Source: Pseudomonadota bacterium (GTDB lineage: Bacteria > Pseudomonadota > Gammaproteobacteria > Burkholderiales > Burkholderiaceae_C). Taken from it: a stretch of DNA of 59,203 bases. The stretch lies in contig JAFEEB010000024.1 in assembly GCA_018241325.1 (NCBI GenBank), forward strand, positions 1 through 59,203, read 5' to 3'. Position numbers and translations under genes: made by a program. Below the pieces are notes generated by a model. The model was not told the DNA's origin. It saw nothing but the letters and a program-made list of their open reading frames with translations, and ran no database searches. Within the stretch, counting starts at the first letter, position 1; each line of letters starts with the position of its first letter. Of this stretch, positions 43,015-51,670 are shown in pieces.

Positions 43015-43371
43015 TCAGAGCAAACCGCCGATGGGCACCCGATCGCCGGCGCCGCCCGAATTCTCCGCGACCCACGCGGCATACACCGGGTCGGCCGCCA
43101 CGGTGGCGATGGCGTGAATGGCCGGCAGCTCATACGGATGGCGCGCGCGGATGGCAGCCTCCACCTGCGCGTACTGGCTGGACAGGGTCTTGAACAGCAC
43201 GCGAAACTCGCCGTCCTCGAACATCTCACCGCGCCAGCGGTAGATGCTCTCGATGGGTTCGATCTGCGCGCAGGCGGCCAGTTGCAGGTGCACGATGGCG
43301 CGCGCCAAGGCCTGCGCCTCTTCACGCGTGCCGACGGTGGTGACCACCAGCCAGGGTAGCGGCGCAGGCAT
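43015..43371 (-). CDS. cutA: Divalent-cation tolerance protein CutA (118 aa)
   Basis: Trimeric cytoplasmic CutA1 protein. Visible signatures: LVVTTVGTREEAQALARAIV, LAACAQIEPIESIYRWRGEM, and RARHPYELPAIHAIAT. Implicated in copper tolerance in E. coli, with unclear mechanism. Start at ATG 43369-43371. Confidence 0.95.
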   Translation of the reverse strand: MPAPLPWLVVTTVGTREEAQALARAIVHLQLAACAQIEPIESIYRWRGEMFEDGEFRVLFKTLSSQYAQVEAAIRARHPYELPAIHAIATVAADPVYAAWVAENSGGAGDRVPIGGLL

Positions 43372-43375
43372 CAAG

Positions 43376-43455
43376 CGCCCCCACGCTCCACGGCTTCGCC
43401 CGTTGCGCTGCCCCCCAAGGGGGCCTTCGCGCCTTCGGGCGGCCGTGCGGCGCTC
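43376..43455 (-). repeat. GC-rich intergenic repeat downstream of the class V aminotransferase
   Basis: On the minus strand GGCCGCCCGAAGGCGCGAAG then GCCCCCTTGGGGGGCAGCGC and AGCCGTGGAGCGTGGGGGC. It contains the perfect palindrome CCCCCTTGGGGG-like core. It resembles the 3'-end repeats A-C in base composition and position (11 bp after a stop codon) but is not clearly the same sequence. Confidence 0.6.
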
Positions 43456-43465
43456 ATGGTGCGGC

Positions 43466-44626
43466 TCAGGCGGCGGCGGTGGCGCGCGCCGGGTAGCCCA
43501 TGCGGTCCAGCGCCGCGGCCAGCTGGCCGACGCTGCGCTCGACGTGGGCCCATTTGTCGAGCCCGAACAGGCCCAGGCGAAAGGTGGAAAAGCCCGCCGG
43601 CTCGTCGCACATCAGGGGCACGCCGGCAGCGCTTTGAACGCCCTGGGCGATGAACGCCTTGCCGTTTTGCACCTCGGGGTCGGTGGTGTAGCTGACCACC
43701 ACGCCCGGGGCCTCGAAGCCCGCTGCGGCCACGCTGGGAAAGCCGCGATCGGCGAGCAGCGCGCGCACCTGGCGGCCCAGCTCAAACTGTTGCGCGCGCA
43801 CGGTGGCAAAGCCGCGCTCCTTCGTCTCGCGCATGGTGTCGCGCAGGTCAACGAGTGCCATGGTGGGCATGGTGGCGTGGTAGGCGTGGCTGCCGGTCTC
43901 ATACGACTGCATGATCTGGTGCCACTTTTTCAGGTCCATCGAGAAGCTGCTGCTCGTCGTGCCCTCCAGCGCCTTCACCGCCCGCGCCGACAGACCGATC
44001 ATGGCGCAGGCGGGCGCGCTGCTCCAGCCCTTTTGCGGCGCGCTGATGAGCGCGTCCACGCCCAAAGCGCGCATGTCCACCCACACCGCGCCCGAGGCCA
44101 CGCAGTCCAGCACGAACAGCCCACCCACCGCATGCACGGCCTCGCCGATGCGCTGGAGCTGCTCGTCGGGCATCAGGATGCCACTGGCCGTTTCCACGTG
44201 GGGCACGAACACGACGCCGGGCTTGCCCTGCGCGATGGCGGCCACGATCTCGTCGATCGGCGCCGGCGCCCAAGGGGCCTGCGGGCCATCGCCCGTGCGG
44301 CGCGCTTTCAGCACCGTGATGCGATCGCCCGTGGTGATGCCACCCGCTTCCAGGATCTGGCTCCAGCGGTAGCTGAAGTAGCCGTTGCGCACGATCAGCA
44401 CTTTTTGCCCGCCGGCGAACTGGCGCGCCACCGCCTCCATGCCGAAGGTGCCGCTGCCGGGCACCAGCGCGGTGGCGTCGGCGCCGTACACCTCTTTCAG
44501 CATGGCGCTGATGTCCTTGATGACGCCTTGGAAGCGCCGGGACATGTGGTTGAGCGCGCGGTCGGTGTACACCACCGAGAATTCGAGCAGACCGTCGGGG
44601 TCGATGTGGGGCAGCAAGCCGGGCAT
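43466..44626 (-). CDS. Class V aminotransferase, serine-pyruvate/alanine-glyoxylate type (386 aa)
   Basis: Fold-type I PLP enzyme. The PLP Lys is in ALISAPQKGWSSAPACAMIG; other conserved segments are VPGSGTFGMEAVARQFAGGQ and FVLDCVASGAVWVDMRALGV. Related enzymes convert glyoxylate, pyruvate or 2-aminoethylphosphonate with amino donors. Exact substrate not determined, but glyoxylate would fit the neighbouring glycolate oxidase. AGGAGAG precedes the ATG at 44624-44626. Confidence 0.88.
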   Translation of the reverse strand: MPGLLPHIDPDGLLEFSVVYTDRALNHMSRRFQGVIKDISAMLKEVYGADATALVPGSGTFGMEAVARQFAGGQKVLIVRNGYFSYRWSQILEAGGITTGDRITVLKARRTGDGPQAPWAPAPIDEIVAAIAQGKPGVVFVPHVETASGILMPDEQLQRIGEAVHAVGGLFVLDCVASGAVWVDMRALGVDALISAPQKGWSSAPACAMIGLSARAVKALEGTTSSSFSMDLKKWHQIMQSYETGSHAYHATMPTMALVDLRDTMRETKERGFATVRAQQFELGRQVRALLADRGFPSVAAAGFEAPGVVVSYTTDPEVQNGKAFIAQGVQSAAGVPLMCDEPAGFSTFRLGLFGLDKWAHVERSVGQLAAALDRMGYPARATAAA

Positions 44627-44721
44627 GAAATCTCTCCTGGGTAAGCCCCGGCGCGCTGTGCGCGCGCGGGACAAGCGGTCCAGCTTATCACGCAGACCAT
44701 CGCCCCGTTACATTAGCGCCC

Positions 44722-45405
44722 ATGGAAATCCCGCTCCTGCTCGGCGCCTTTGGCAAGAGCCTGCTGTTTGCCGTGGCCACGGTGCTGCCCATCGTCAACC
44801 CGCTGGCCACGGCGCCGATGTTCACCACGCTGACGCATGGGGTGGACGAACCCACCCGCGCCGATCTGTCGCGCCGCATCGGCCGGCACGTGGCCATGCT
44901 GCTGATCGGCGCCACGCTGGTGGGCTCCTACGTGCTGGATTTTTTCGGCATCTCGCTGCCCATCGTGCGCGTGGCCGGCGGCCTGGTAGTGGCTTCGATG
45001 GCGTGGCGCATGCTGAACGCCCAGCAGGCGGCCGAAGGCGACCCCGACCAGATGGCGCAGTCGGTGACCGCCAGCAACGTGCGCATCCGCGCCTTTTACC
45101 CGCTCACCTTTCCGCTCACCTGCGGCCCCGGTTCCATCGCGGTGGCCATCACCGTGGGCGCCAGCCTGCACACGCCCAAGGTGGCCGAGTCGCTGGTCAC
45201 CTTTGCCGGCGGCATGCTGGGCATGGTGCTGATCGGCGTGCTGGTGGCACTGACCTACCGCTACGCCACGCGCATGCTGCGCCCGCTGGGCGAGATGGGG
45301 CAGATCGTTTTCATGCGCCTGATGGCCTTCATCTTGCTCAGCATTGGGGTGCAGATTGTGTGGGATGGGGTGAGCGCTCTGATCGGCCCTTTGCTCGGCC
45401 GCTGA
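44722..45405 (+). CDS. MarC family integral membrane protein (227 aa)
   Basis: Six predicted helices and conserved segments VLPIVNPLATAPMFTTLTHG and FYPLTFPLTCGPGSIAVAIT match MarC/YchE-type proteins. The family was named from the mar locus but does not itself give multiple-antibiotic resistance in E. coli; the true function is unknown. Divergent from the aminotransferase; TACATT near 44709 may be a -10 element for a leader-poor transcript. Confidence 0.92.
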   Translation: MEIPLLLGAFGKSLLFAVATVLPIVNPLATAPMFTTLTHGVDEPTRADLSRRIGRHVAMLLIGATLVGSYVLDFFGISLPIVRVAGGLVVASMAWRMLNAQQAAEGDPDQMAQSVTASNVRIRAFYPLTFPLTCGPGSIAVAITVGASLHTPKVAESLVTFAGGMLGMVLIGVLVALTYRYATRMLRPLGEMGQIVFMRLMAFILLSIGVQIVWDGVSALIGPLLGR

Positions 45406-45435
45406 AACGCCTGCCCCATCACCGGACGATCGACC

Positions 45436-47934
45436 TCAGCTGGGGACGTAAGTCGGATTGGGCTTGGCGTCGAACTGCAAGGACGTCACCGCCTTGGCCT
45501 TCACCAACCAGTACGACCCTCCATCGGCCACGCTGGCGCCGGTGACGCCGGTGGGCTTCAGGTAACGGTTCTTTGGCAGCAGCCACACCATTTCGGCCAG
45601 GCTCACCGGATGGCTTGCCGCAACGCGGGTCGCTCCGTTGGTCAGCGGCGTCTGGCTCCAGCTGACCTGGTTGCGGGTGGCCAGAAAGTCCGCCAGCCGC
45701 TGGATGGTGTACCACTTGAACTTGCTGGCGCCCTTGCTGTTGCCATAGGCGATGAACTGCTTGAGCACGTCCAGCCAGTCGTAGGCCCCCGGGGGATGGG
45801 CGTACACCATGCGGGCGGTGTTCTGCGCAATGTCGAAGTCGATCAGCTGCTGGTACCAGGCGCTGACATCGGCCTTGGGCACGTTGAAGTCCTGCCACTC
45901 CTCATACGTGGCGTAGTTGCCGAAAGGTGTCACCGGGCTGACCCACAGCTTGGGGGTTTCGAGCATGTTGTCGCGGTACTGGCGGGTGACGCCCAGCCCG
46001 GTGTGCCCGGCGAAGTACGCCCCCACCACGCCCTGGCTTTCAAGCCAGCTCATAGCCCAGGTTGGGTTGTTGCCCTCGGGCGCGGAGTAGTCGCGGCTCG
46101 GATGGCCCAGCACCGTGTCCACGGAGGTTCGATTCCAGATCAAGTACGGCAGGAACGTGGCCTCGTTGGTCTCGCTCGCGTTCAAGCCGTAGTAGTCGTG
46201 ATCCCAGCCGCCGTGCGAGCCGACGGCATGCCCCAACTTGTCCATGCGGCGCAGGAAGGCCTGTGCGGTCGGGTTGTGGTCCAGATTGAAGCCCAGGCCG
46301 TCGCCGATGGTGACCGTGTCCGGGCCTGCCGTGATGTGCATGGAGAAGTTTTTCGTCTTGAAGATGCCCGCCTTCTCGAGCGCCAGCATCGGCGCCTGCG
46401 CTTCCATGGCGTCCAGATGCCAGTTCAGCGTGATCCCCGGCACCGCATTGGGCATGCCCGACAGCCGCATGCCGTTGAGCACGTTCTTGACGAAGTAATT
46501 CAGGAAGCCATGCATGGGCAGCGCATCGGTGCGGCCCTTGAGATAGCCCAGCGGCAGGTTCACGAACATGACCTTGCCCGCGCCATAGCTGCTGACGCCG
46601 GCCACCAGACCGAAGTTGGGCGATGTGGCCAGCGTGGTGCCGGCGTACGTTCCCTCCGTCTGGTAGGTCGGGTAGATGAGGTAGCCCAGGAGATAGCCGC
46701 TGTAGGCCTCCAACTGGTCAACCACAGCTGCCTTCGCCGCGACCCCGGACTGGGTCTGCACGTCGCTGGATGCATCGGCGGTGGTGCTGGCCGAATCATC
46801 CGACGAAACCACGAGCGGCTGGGTGGCGGTCGGGCGAGGCAGGAGGGTCGTCGTGGTTGGATGGACCGGAGCCTTGAATGCGCTGCCGAAGTTGATCGAT
46901 ACCGTCCGCGGCGTTGACGGAGGGAGTCCGGGCGCGCGGATGACGGAATAACTGGGGAGCATCTGGAACTGCTGCGGGTCGAACCCATGCACGCCGCCCG
47001 GGTCGGCAATGCTGGGCGCCAGGTACAGCGCCTGTCCCGGCGCAACGCCGGCTGCGTCCAAAATGGGCACATTGGTGCCTGCTGCCTTCGCCTTAAAAAG
47101 CGTATCGAGAATGGAGGGCGGCGGCGTCGGCGTCGCCACGGCAGGGGGCGGATAGGGCTCCGATTTGCCCGGTGGAACCAGCAGCTCGCGCAGCGTGCTG
47201 GTCATGGCGACCACGGGACCGAGGCCGGTGGTCTGGTCGCGGTACTTGTCGTAGAGGACGTAATCGACCCCCGCCAGGTCGCTCAGACGCGACTTGGGAA
47301 TGGGATAGACGGGCTGGTTGTTGGCATTGAGCGTGAGCGCCGCGAAGTCAAACGTCAGGAACGTCTTGCCGCCCGCGTTGGTGTAGGCCCGCACCGCGGC
47401 CACGATGTCGTCGGTGGCGATCGAGTGGACCATGTCGGGCAGCACCAGGCCGGCGTAGGCCAGTGCGCCGGTGGTGCCGAGCGCCAGAAACTGCGAATCG
47501 GTGATGGGCATGATGCGCGTGCCGACTTCGGACGCGGCATCGACCCAGGCCGTAATGCCCGCATCGGTGAGCGAGGCGTTGTCCGGGACCAGCAGCAGCA
47601 GCATGCCGCTGTCGGCGGCGCCCACGATCGGCGTCGCCAGGGCAGGGGCAGGCGGGGTCAGGAGCCCCTGGATTTGCGTCAATAGGTCCTTGCTCATTGG
47701 CACCGTGCCGCTGCTGCCAGCGACCGGCGCGGATGTCGGGACCGGGGTCACCGCGGACACCTGCGGCAGGACCTCGCTCTGGGTCGGCGCCACGGCCAGG
47801 GGCGCCGAGTCGCCCCCGCCGCAGGCGCTCAGCGCCGCGGCCACCAGCAGCACCGCCAGCTTGCACGCGCCGGCGGCCGTCCCGATGTCGCGCCGCATCC
47901 CTCGGCGCTCGATGTGATTTGTTGACGTTCTCAT
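45436..47934 (-). CDS. Large lipoprotein with polysaccharide-deacetylase-like C-terminal domain (832 aa)
   Basis: A signal peptide with lipobox LSAC (Cys near residue 38) is followed by a Pro/Ser linker. Next comes an N-terminal domain that may be a glutamine-amidotransferase-like or sugar-binding fold (IVGAADSGMLLLLVPDNASL; LVLPDMVHSI). From about residue 510 a NodB-like domain appears: GITLNWHLDAM supplies an Asp, HAVGSHGGWDHDYYG resembles the metal-binding HxxxH motif, and ARMVYAHPPGAYDW a later motif. It would remove acetyl groups from an exported N-acetyl-hexosamine polymer. Last gene of the polysaccharide operon, 75 bp after the membrane gene. Confidence 0.78.
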   Translation of the reverse strand: MRTSTNHIERRGMRRDIGTAAGACKLAVLLVAAALSACGGGDSAPLAVAPTQSEVLPQVSAVTPVPTSAPVAGSSGTVPMSKDLLTQIQGLLTPPAPALATPIVGAADSGMLLLLVPDNASLTDAGITAWVDAASEVGTRIMPITDSQFLALGTTGALAYAGLVLPDMVHSIATDDIVAAVRAYTNAGGKTFLTFDFAALTLNANNQPVYPIPKSRLSDLAGVDYVLYDKYRDQTTGLGPVVAMTSTLRELLVPPGKSEPYPPPAVATPTPPPSILDTLFKAKAAGTNVPILDAAGVAPGQALYLAPSIADPGGVHGFDPQQFQMLPSYSVIRAPGLPPSTPRTVSINFGSAFKAPVHPTTTTLLPRPTATQPLVVSSDDSASTTADASSDVQTQSGVAAKAAVVDQLEAYSGYLLGYLIYPTYQTEGTYAGTTLATSPNFGLVAGVSSYGAGKVMFVNLPLGYLKGRTDALPMHGFLNYFVKNVLNGMRLSGMPNAVPGITLNWHLDAMEAQAPMLALEKAGIFKTKNFSMHITAGPDTVTIGDGLGFNLDHNPTAQAFLRRMDKLGHAVGSHGGWDHDYYGLNASETNEATFLPYLIWNRTSVDTVLGHPSRDYSAPEGNNPTWAMSWLESQGVVGAYFAGHTGLGVTRQYRDNMLETPKLWVSPVTPFGNYATYEEWQDFNVPKADVSAWYQQLIDFDIAQNTARMVYAHPPGAYDWLDVLKQFIAYGNSKGASKFKWYTIQRLADFLATRNQVSWSQTPLTNGATRVAASHPVSLAEMVWLLPKNRYLKPTGVTGASVADGGSYWLVKAKAVTSLQFDAKPNPTYVPS

Positions 47935-48009
47935 CGCTGTCTCCAATCGCCTTTGATGACCAAAAATGGCCTTCCCGACCAGCCCATGTACGAAAAACAC
48001 CCCGAGGAA

Positions 48010-48816
48010 TTACCCGGTGGCCAGCGCGTCACGACGCCTTGGCGCCCCTCGTCGCTCGGAAATGCGCGCACGGCTGGCGAAGTACGCGTAGATCCCGAGT
48101 TGTGCAATGACTGGCGGCAAGAACGTCGCCAGCATGTAGATCGGCAGCATCACCAAGGTGCTGGTGTGGGCCACCAGCCAGGCCAACGTGCCCACATGCA
48201 GCGGTACGCTGACGATGACGAACAGCAGCGCAACCCACGTCGCCACCAGTTTTTCAAGCACGCCCAGCGGAAAGATGTACAGCACCAGCGCGTGCAGCAG
48301 CGGCACCAGAAACAGGTAGATGGCACCGATCCGCATCAGGTCATTGAAGTACCCGGACACGTCGGTGTGCATCAAGGACGGAAACCACAGATAGGCCACG
48401 GCGCTCATCGCGCACAGCACGGCGACTGCGCGAACGAAGTAGATCCAGGGCAAATGACGGCGCGGCACCAGAAACGAAACCAGAAACACCAGCGCCAGCA
48501 TGACCAGCGACGCCAGCGCCTGCCACGCCGTTGGCGCGGCGGCGTTGAGCTGCAGGCCCACGACGCGCCAGCCGTGGCCCCACAGGCTCACGTGGTCTTG
48601 CGCGACCGCGGCCGTCGAGCCAATGCCGAGCCTGGGCCAGGCCCAGGTGAGCACCGCCTGCCAGGCGTCCTGGATGGGGTCGTACAGCAACGCCAGCACG
48701 ACCCAGTTGAGCAGCAGCAGGGCCCCCACCGTCAGGGTCTGCCCCAGACTCCAGTGGTAGGAACGCAGACCACGGTGCTGGCGGGTGGTTGCCGCCGAGT
48801 GAATGAGGGCGCTCAT
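48010..48816 (-). CDS. Six-helix inner-membrane protein of the polysaccharide operon (268 aa)
   Basis: Hydrophobic segments include TLTVGALLLLNWVVLALLY, LASLVMLALVFLVSFLVPRR, AIYLFLVPLLHALVLYIF and LVATWVALLFVIVSVPLHVG. It resembles Yip1-type proteins in layout, but I cannot assign a family. Start at ATG 48814-48816, 4 bp after the YaiO-like gene; an upstream in-frame extension overlaps that gene. Position suggests a role in polymer export or modification. Confidence 0.75.
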   Translation of the reverse strand: MSALIHSAATTRQHRGLRSYHWSLGQTLTVGALLLLNWVVLALLYDPIQDAWQAVLTWAWPRLGIGSTAAVAQDHVSLWGHGWRVVGLQLNAAAPTAWQALASLVMLALVFLVSFLVPRRHLPWIYFVRAVAVLCAMSAVAYLWFPSLMHTDVSGYFNDLMRIGAIYLFLVPLLHALVLYIFPLGVLEKLVATWVALLFVIVSVPLHVGTLAWLVAHTSTLVMLPIYMLATFLPPVIAQLGIYAYFASRARISERRGAPRRRDALATG

Positions 48817-48820
48817 GATG

Positions 48821-49726
48821 TCAAAAATCCATGAAAAGGCCACCGCTCACCCCGGCGCGGTGGTAGTAGGGGTTGTGATAAAGCTGGACGCCCAGCACGT
48901 AACCCCAGTCGCGCCCAACCCATTGGCGCCACTGAACGGTGGCCTCGGTCGATCGGAACTGCGTGTTCGTCGGAAACGACTGGCCCGCGACGACGGGCAG
49001 ATAGCCTTCCTGGCCATGGTCCAGCTTCAGCGAGAGCCAGTGCTTCTTGTCCGCACCCATGGTGACCGCGCCATACACCCGCGTGCTCCAGACGGAACCC
49101 GGATTGGAGCGATTGCCGCTCACGCCGCCTTCCGCAATGAACCCTTGCGGCGCGTAGTAAATGGCCGACGCCCGGATCATGTTGTCGTGGTGGATGCCAT
49201 CGCCGCTGGATGCGTGCATGAGGGCGATGCCCGTGATCCAGCGACGCTCCGCACCCCATTTGCGGTAGAGCGCGGCATCGACGCGGAAACGGTTCTGGAA
49301 CGTCGCCGCACCCGATGACGCCCCGATGGAGGCGTACCAGTCGGGCGACAAATCCTGCACCAGCGTCAGGCCGCCGACGGCGCCGCTCTCGCCGAAGTGC
49401 CGCTCACGGGCCACGCTGCCGTACAGCGTGGACCCCGGGCGCATCGTCACGTGGCCGCGCACGTATTGGTCCACCCAGTTGTTGTAGCCGTCGCTCAGGT
49501 CTGAATACCCCAGACCTGCTTCGATCTGGCCCTGCGCGGGCGGGCTCGGCGCCGCGCCGGCGGCCGGGCTCTGCGCCGGCATGGTGGCCGGTGCGGCGGG
49601 CTGCAGCGGTTGGGGCGCGTTGTCGCGGTTGCCGGTCTGCGCCTGTGCGCCCGCGGCCACGCCCAGCGTCACTGTCACCACGACGGCCACGCAAGCCCAG
49701 CACGACGCGTGCGTGCGGTTGGTCAT
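48821..49726 (-). CDS. YaiO-like outer-membrane beta-barrel protein (301 aa)
   Basis: Signal peptide ending GAQAQ-TGN, then a Pro/Ala linker (about residues 35-70). A series of alternating beta-strands follows (QIEAGLGYSDLSDGYNNWVD; VYGAVTMGADKKHWLSLKLD) and ends in a terminal Phe (GGLFMDF), the outer-membrane insertion signal. This fits YaiO-type barrels that act as export pores in synthase-dependent polysaccharide systems. GGAGTG precedes the ATG. Confidence 0.82.
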   Translation of the reverse strand: MTNRTHASCWACVAVVVTVTLGVAAGAQAQTGNRDNAPQPLQPAAPATMPAQSPAAGAAPSPPAQGQIEAGLGYSDLSDGYNNWVDQYVRGHVTMRPGSTLYGSVARERHFGESGAVGGLTLVQDLSPDWYASIGASSGAATFQNRFRVDAALYRKWGAERRWITGIALMHASSGDGIHHDNMIRASAIYYAPQGFIAEGGVSGNRSNPGSVWSTRVYGAVTMGADKKHWLSLKLDHGQEGYLPVVAGQSFPTNTQFRSTEATVQWRQWVGRDWGYVLGVQLYHNPYYHRAGVSGGLFMDF

Positions 49727-49739
49727 GTTTCACTCCTTC

Positions 49740-50729
49740 TTAAGCGTTCGCCCGAAGGCGCTCGGATGGCGGGTTGAGGCTCAGACGCCTCGAGCAACTG
49801 ATGGCGATGCCCTGGCGCGCCAGCGCGGCGTCGGCCGATGCGTCCAGCACCGTCCAGCCCAGTTTGTCACCCGCCTGCCGCACCGACTGGCGCCAGCACG
49901 CCGCCTCGGCGGGCGCCACCGAGTGGATGTTCCAAGCCACGATGCCCCAGGCAAACGGGTCGCGATGACGCCCGATCCACAGATCGCTGTATTGCGCGAG
50001 CCAGTTGGCGATGTCCGCGCCACGCTCCGAATCCGAGAGGATGCCGCTGCTCCACAAATAGGTTCGTGCCAGCGCGTGGGGGTAAAACGCCTCGGGCTCG
50101 ATGGCGGGTATGGCGGGCTGCCACGCGATGAGCCCGCGAAAGCGCTTGCGGATCGCGCTGGCCAGTGCCGTGGCCTGCGGCCCGCGCTTTTGCGCCCGCA
50201 GCGCGTCGTACACCTCGAGGTTGTCCATGAGGTAGTACACCGGCGTCGCCGCGAACACCCGGTACAAGCCATTGCCCGGGTCGTACAACGAGTCCAGCAT
50301 GCCGGAGGCCGCGCGCTCGGCCACCCGCGCCTGCGCGTTCTGGCGCGCATCGAGCCAACTGCGGCTCTGCACCAGGCTCAGCAGATGGAGGGTGGTTGCC
50401 GCCGTCGCGTCGTCCGCGTCAGCGGCCATGCAAGCGCGCCACGCGCCGGTGCGCGCCCCACAGAAACGGTCAAACCCGCCGTCCGCCCGTTGCCTCGGCA
50501 GGAGCCAATCGAGCCAGGCCAAGGTCTGCGGGCGAACATCCACGCCGGCATCCACGGCGATTATGAGGGCCTTGTTGGCAAAGTACGGGTCAACCAGGTC
50601 CTGGCCGACCTGCGTCACCAAAGCGCCGTCGGCGGTCTGAAACGCCTTTAGTTCGGCCAGCGCCGCCGCAGCGCCGTGGCCGGCCATGCCCACGCACAGC
50701 GCCGCCAGGGTGAAGGCCCACGGTTTCAT
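49740..50729 (-). CDS. Exported alpha/alpha-toroid protein, glycosidase-like (329 aa)
   Basis: Signal peptide (MKPWAFTLAALCVGMAGHGA), then repeating helical hairpins typical of six-hairpin glycosidases or lyases: LAWLDWLLPRQRADGGFDRF, GMLDSLYDPGNGLYRVFAAT, and YPHALARTYLWSSGILSD. Such proteins (GH8-like) often trim the product in polysaccharide operons. No catalytic residues can be assigned confidently. The start overlaps the preceding stop (TGATG). Confidence 0.72.
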   Translation of the reverse strand: MKPWAFTLAALCVGMAGHGAAAALAELKAFQTADGALVTQVGQDLVDPYFANKALIIAVDAGVDVRPQTLAWLDWLLPRQRADGGFDRFCGARTGAWRACMAADADDATAATTLHLLSLVQSRSWLDARQNAQARVAERAASGMLDSLYDPGNGLYRVFAATPVYYLMDNLEVYDALRAQKRGPQATALASAIRKRFRGLIAWQPAIPAIEPEAFYPHALARTYLWSSGILSDSERGADIANWLAQYSDLWIGRHRDPFAWGIVAWNIHSVAPAEAACWRQSVRQAGDKLGWTVLDASADAALARQGIAISCSRRLSLNPPSERLRANA

Positions 50730-51670
50730 CACGCACCTTCAATCTCGCAGCCCGCCACGGACGCCAGCGCGCCAAACACGGCCACGCCGGGGCCAAGCAC
50801 CAGCTGCCAACCCGACACGCTGCACTGCGCGTCGGACGAGCCGGCGATCGTGCCGGGACCCAGGGTGACGGTGTGACTGGCCGAAATCGGCCCCAGAACG
50901 TGATTGCGGCCCGCGCACCGGATGCTGCCGTCCGCAAAGATGGCGCCCATCACCGAGGCCCCCGCGGCCAGGTCCACGTCGCCGTGCGCCTTGATGTGAC
51001 CGACCACGCGCGCGCCGTCGTGCAGGACCAGATTGCCGTCCACCACCAGGCTGCCTTCCAGCACCTGCCCTGCCGCCAGCTCGAGGTTTCCGTCGTGGCG
51101 CTGGGGCAGGCGCGCCAGCGGGATGGTCTCGCCGCCCTGGGGTGCCGGCGGTGCCGCGAGCAAGGGCGCCGTGACGATGCAGGGCGCCGCGACCCGGAAG
51201 GCGTGCGACCCCGCAGCCAGCACGACCAGCGATTGCGCGCTGGTGCGCCCACTGAGGGTGACGGCGCCGCGCGTGATGACAGAGTCCGCATGGGCCAGGT
51301 GCGTCACCTGGCTGCCTTCTTCCAGCTGCAGCACCCGCTCGGCGATCACCATGTCGGCCACGGCGTCGCGCTCCAGCGTGACCGAGCCGTCGGTTCGCAC
51401 GGCCGGCAGATGCGTTCCGCCGGGCACTTGGAAATGATCGGTCATCCACCACGACGATGCATCGGGCAGGGACGCCAAGGCCGGCAGCTTGGGGGCCAGC
51501 AGCTTGATGCGGTAATCGGTGTCGCCGTTGTCATGGTGGTCGATGGCGATGGGCTGGGCATCGCGGCCCAGCTTGAGCTCCATCAGGCCCGGCAGCAGCG
51601 GCAACGTGAATACCATGGCCGTGAGGATGACCCACGCCACGCCCCACAAAAGGTCGTCCGATCCGGTCAT
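50729..51670 (-). CDS. Membrane-anchored beta-helix (bactofilin/polymer-forming type) protein (313 aa)
   Basis: One N-terminal helix (WGVAWVILTAMVFTLPLLPG), an intermediate domain, then repeated short beta-strands. Examples are LELAAGQVLEGSLVVDGNLV, LHDGARVVGHIKAHGDVDLA and AGASVMGAIFADGSIRCAGR. These are the right-handed or bactofilin-like solenoid of polymer-forming cytoskeletal proteins. It may scaffold the synthase at a fixed place in the envelope. Overlaps the GT2 gene by 4 nt (ATGA). Confidence 0.78.
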   Translation of the reverse strand: MTGSDDLLWGVAWVILTAMVFTLPLLPGLMELKLGRDAQPIAIDHHDNGDTDYRIKLLAPKLPALASLPDASSWWMTDHFQVPGGTHLPAVRTDGSVTLERDAVADMVIAERVLQLEEGSQVTHLAHADSVITRGAVTLSGRTSAQSLVVLAAGSHAFRVAAPCIVTAPLLAAPPAPQGGETIPLARLPQRHDGNLELAAGQVLEGSLVVDGNLVLHDGARVVGHIKAHGDVDLAAGASVMGAIFADGSIRCAGRNHVLGPISASHTVTLGPGTIAGSSDAQCSVSGWQLVLGPGVAVFGALASVAGCEIEGA

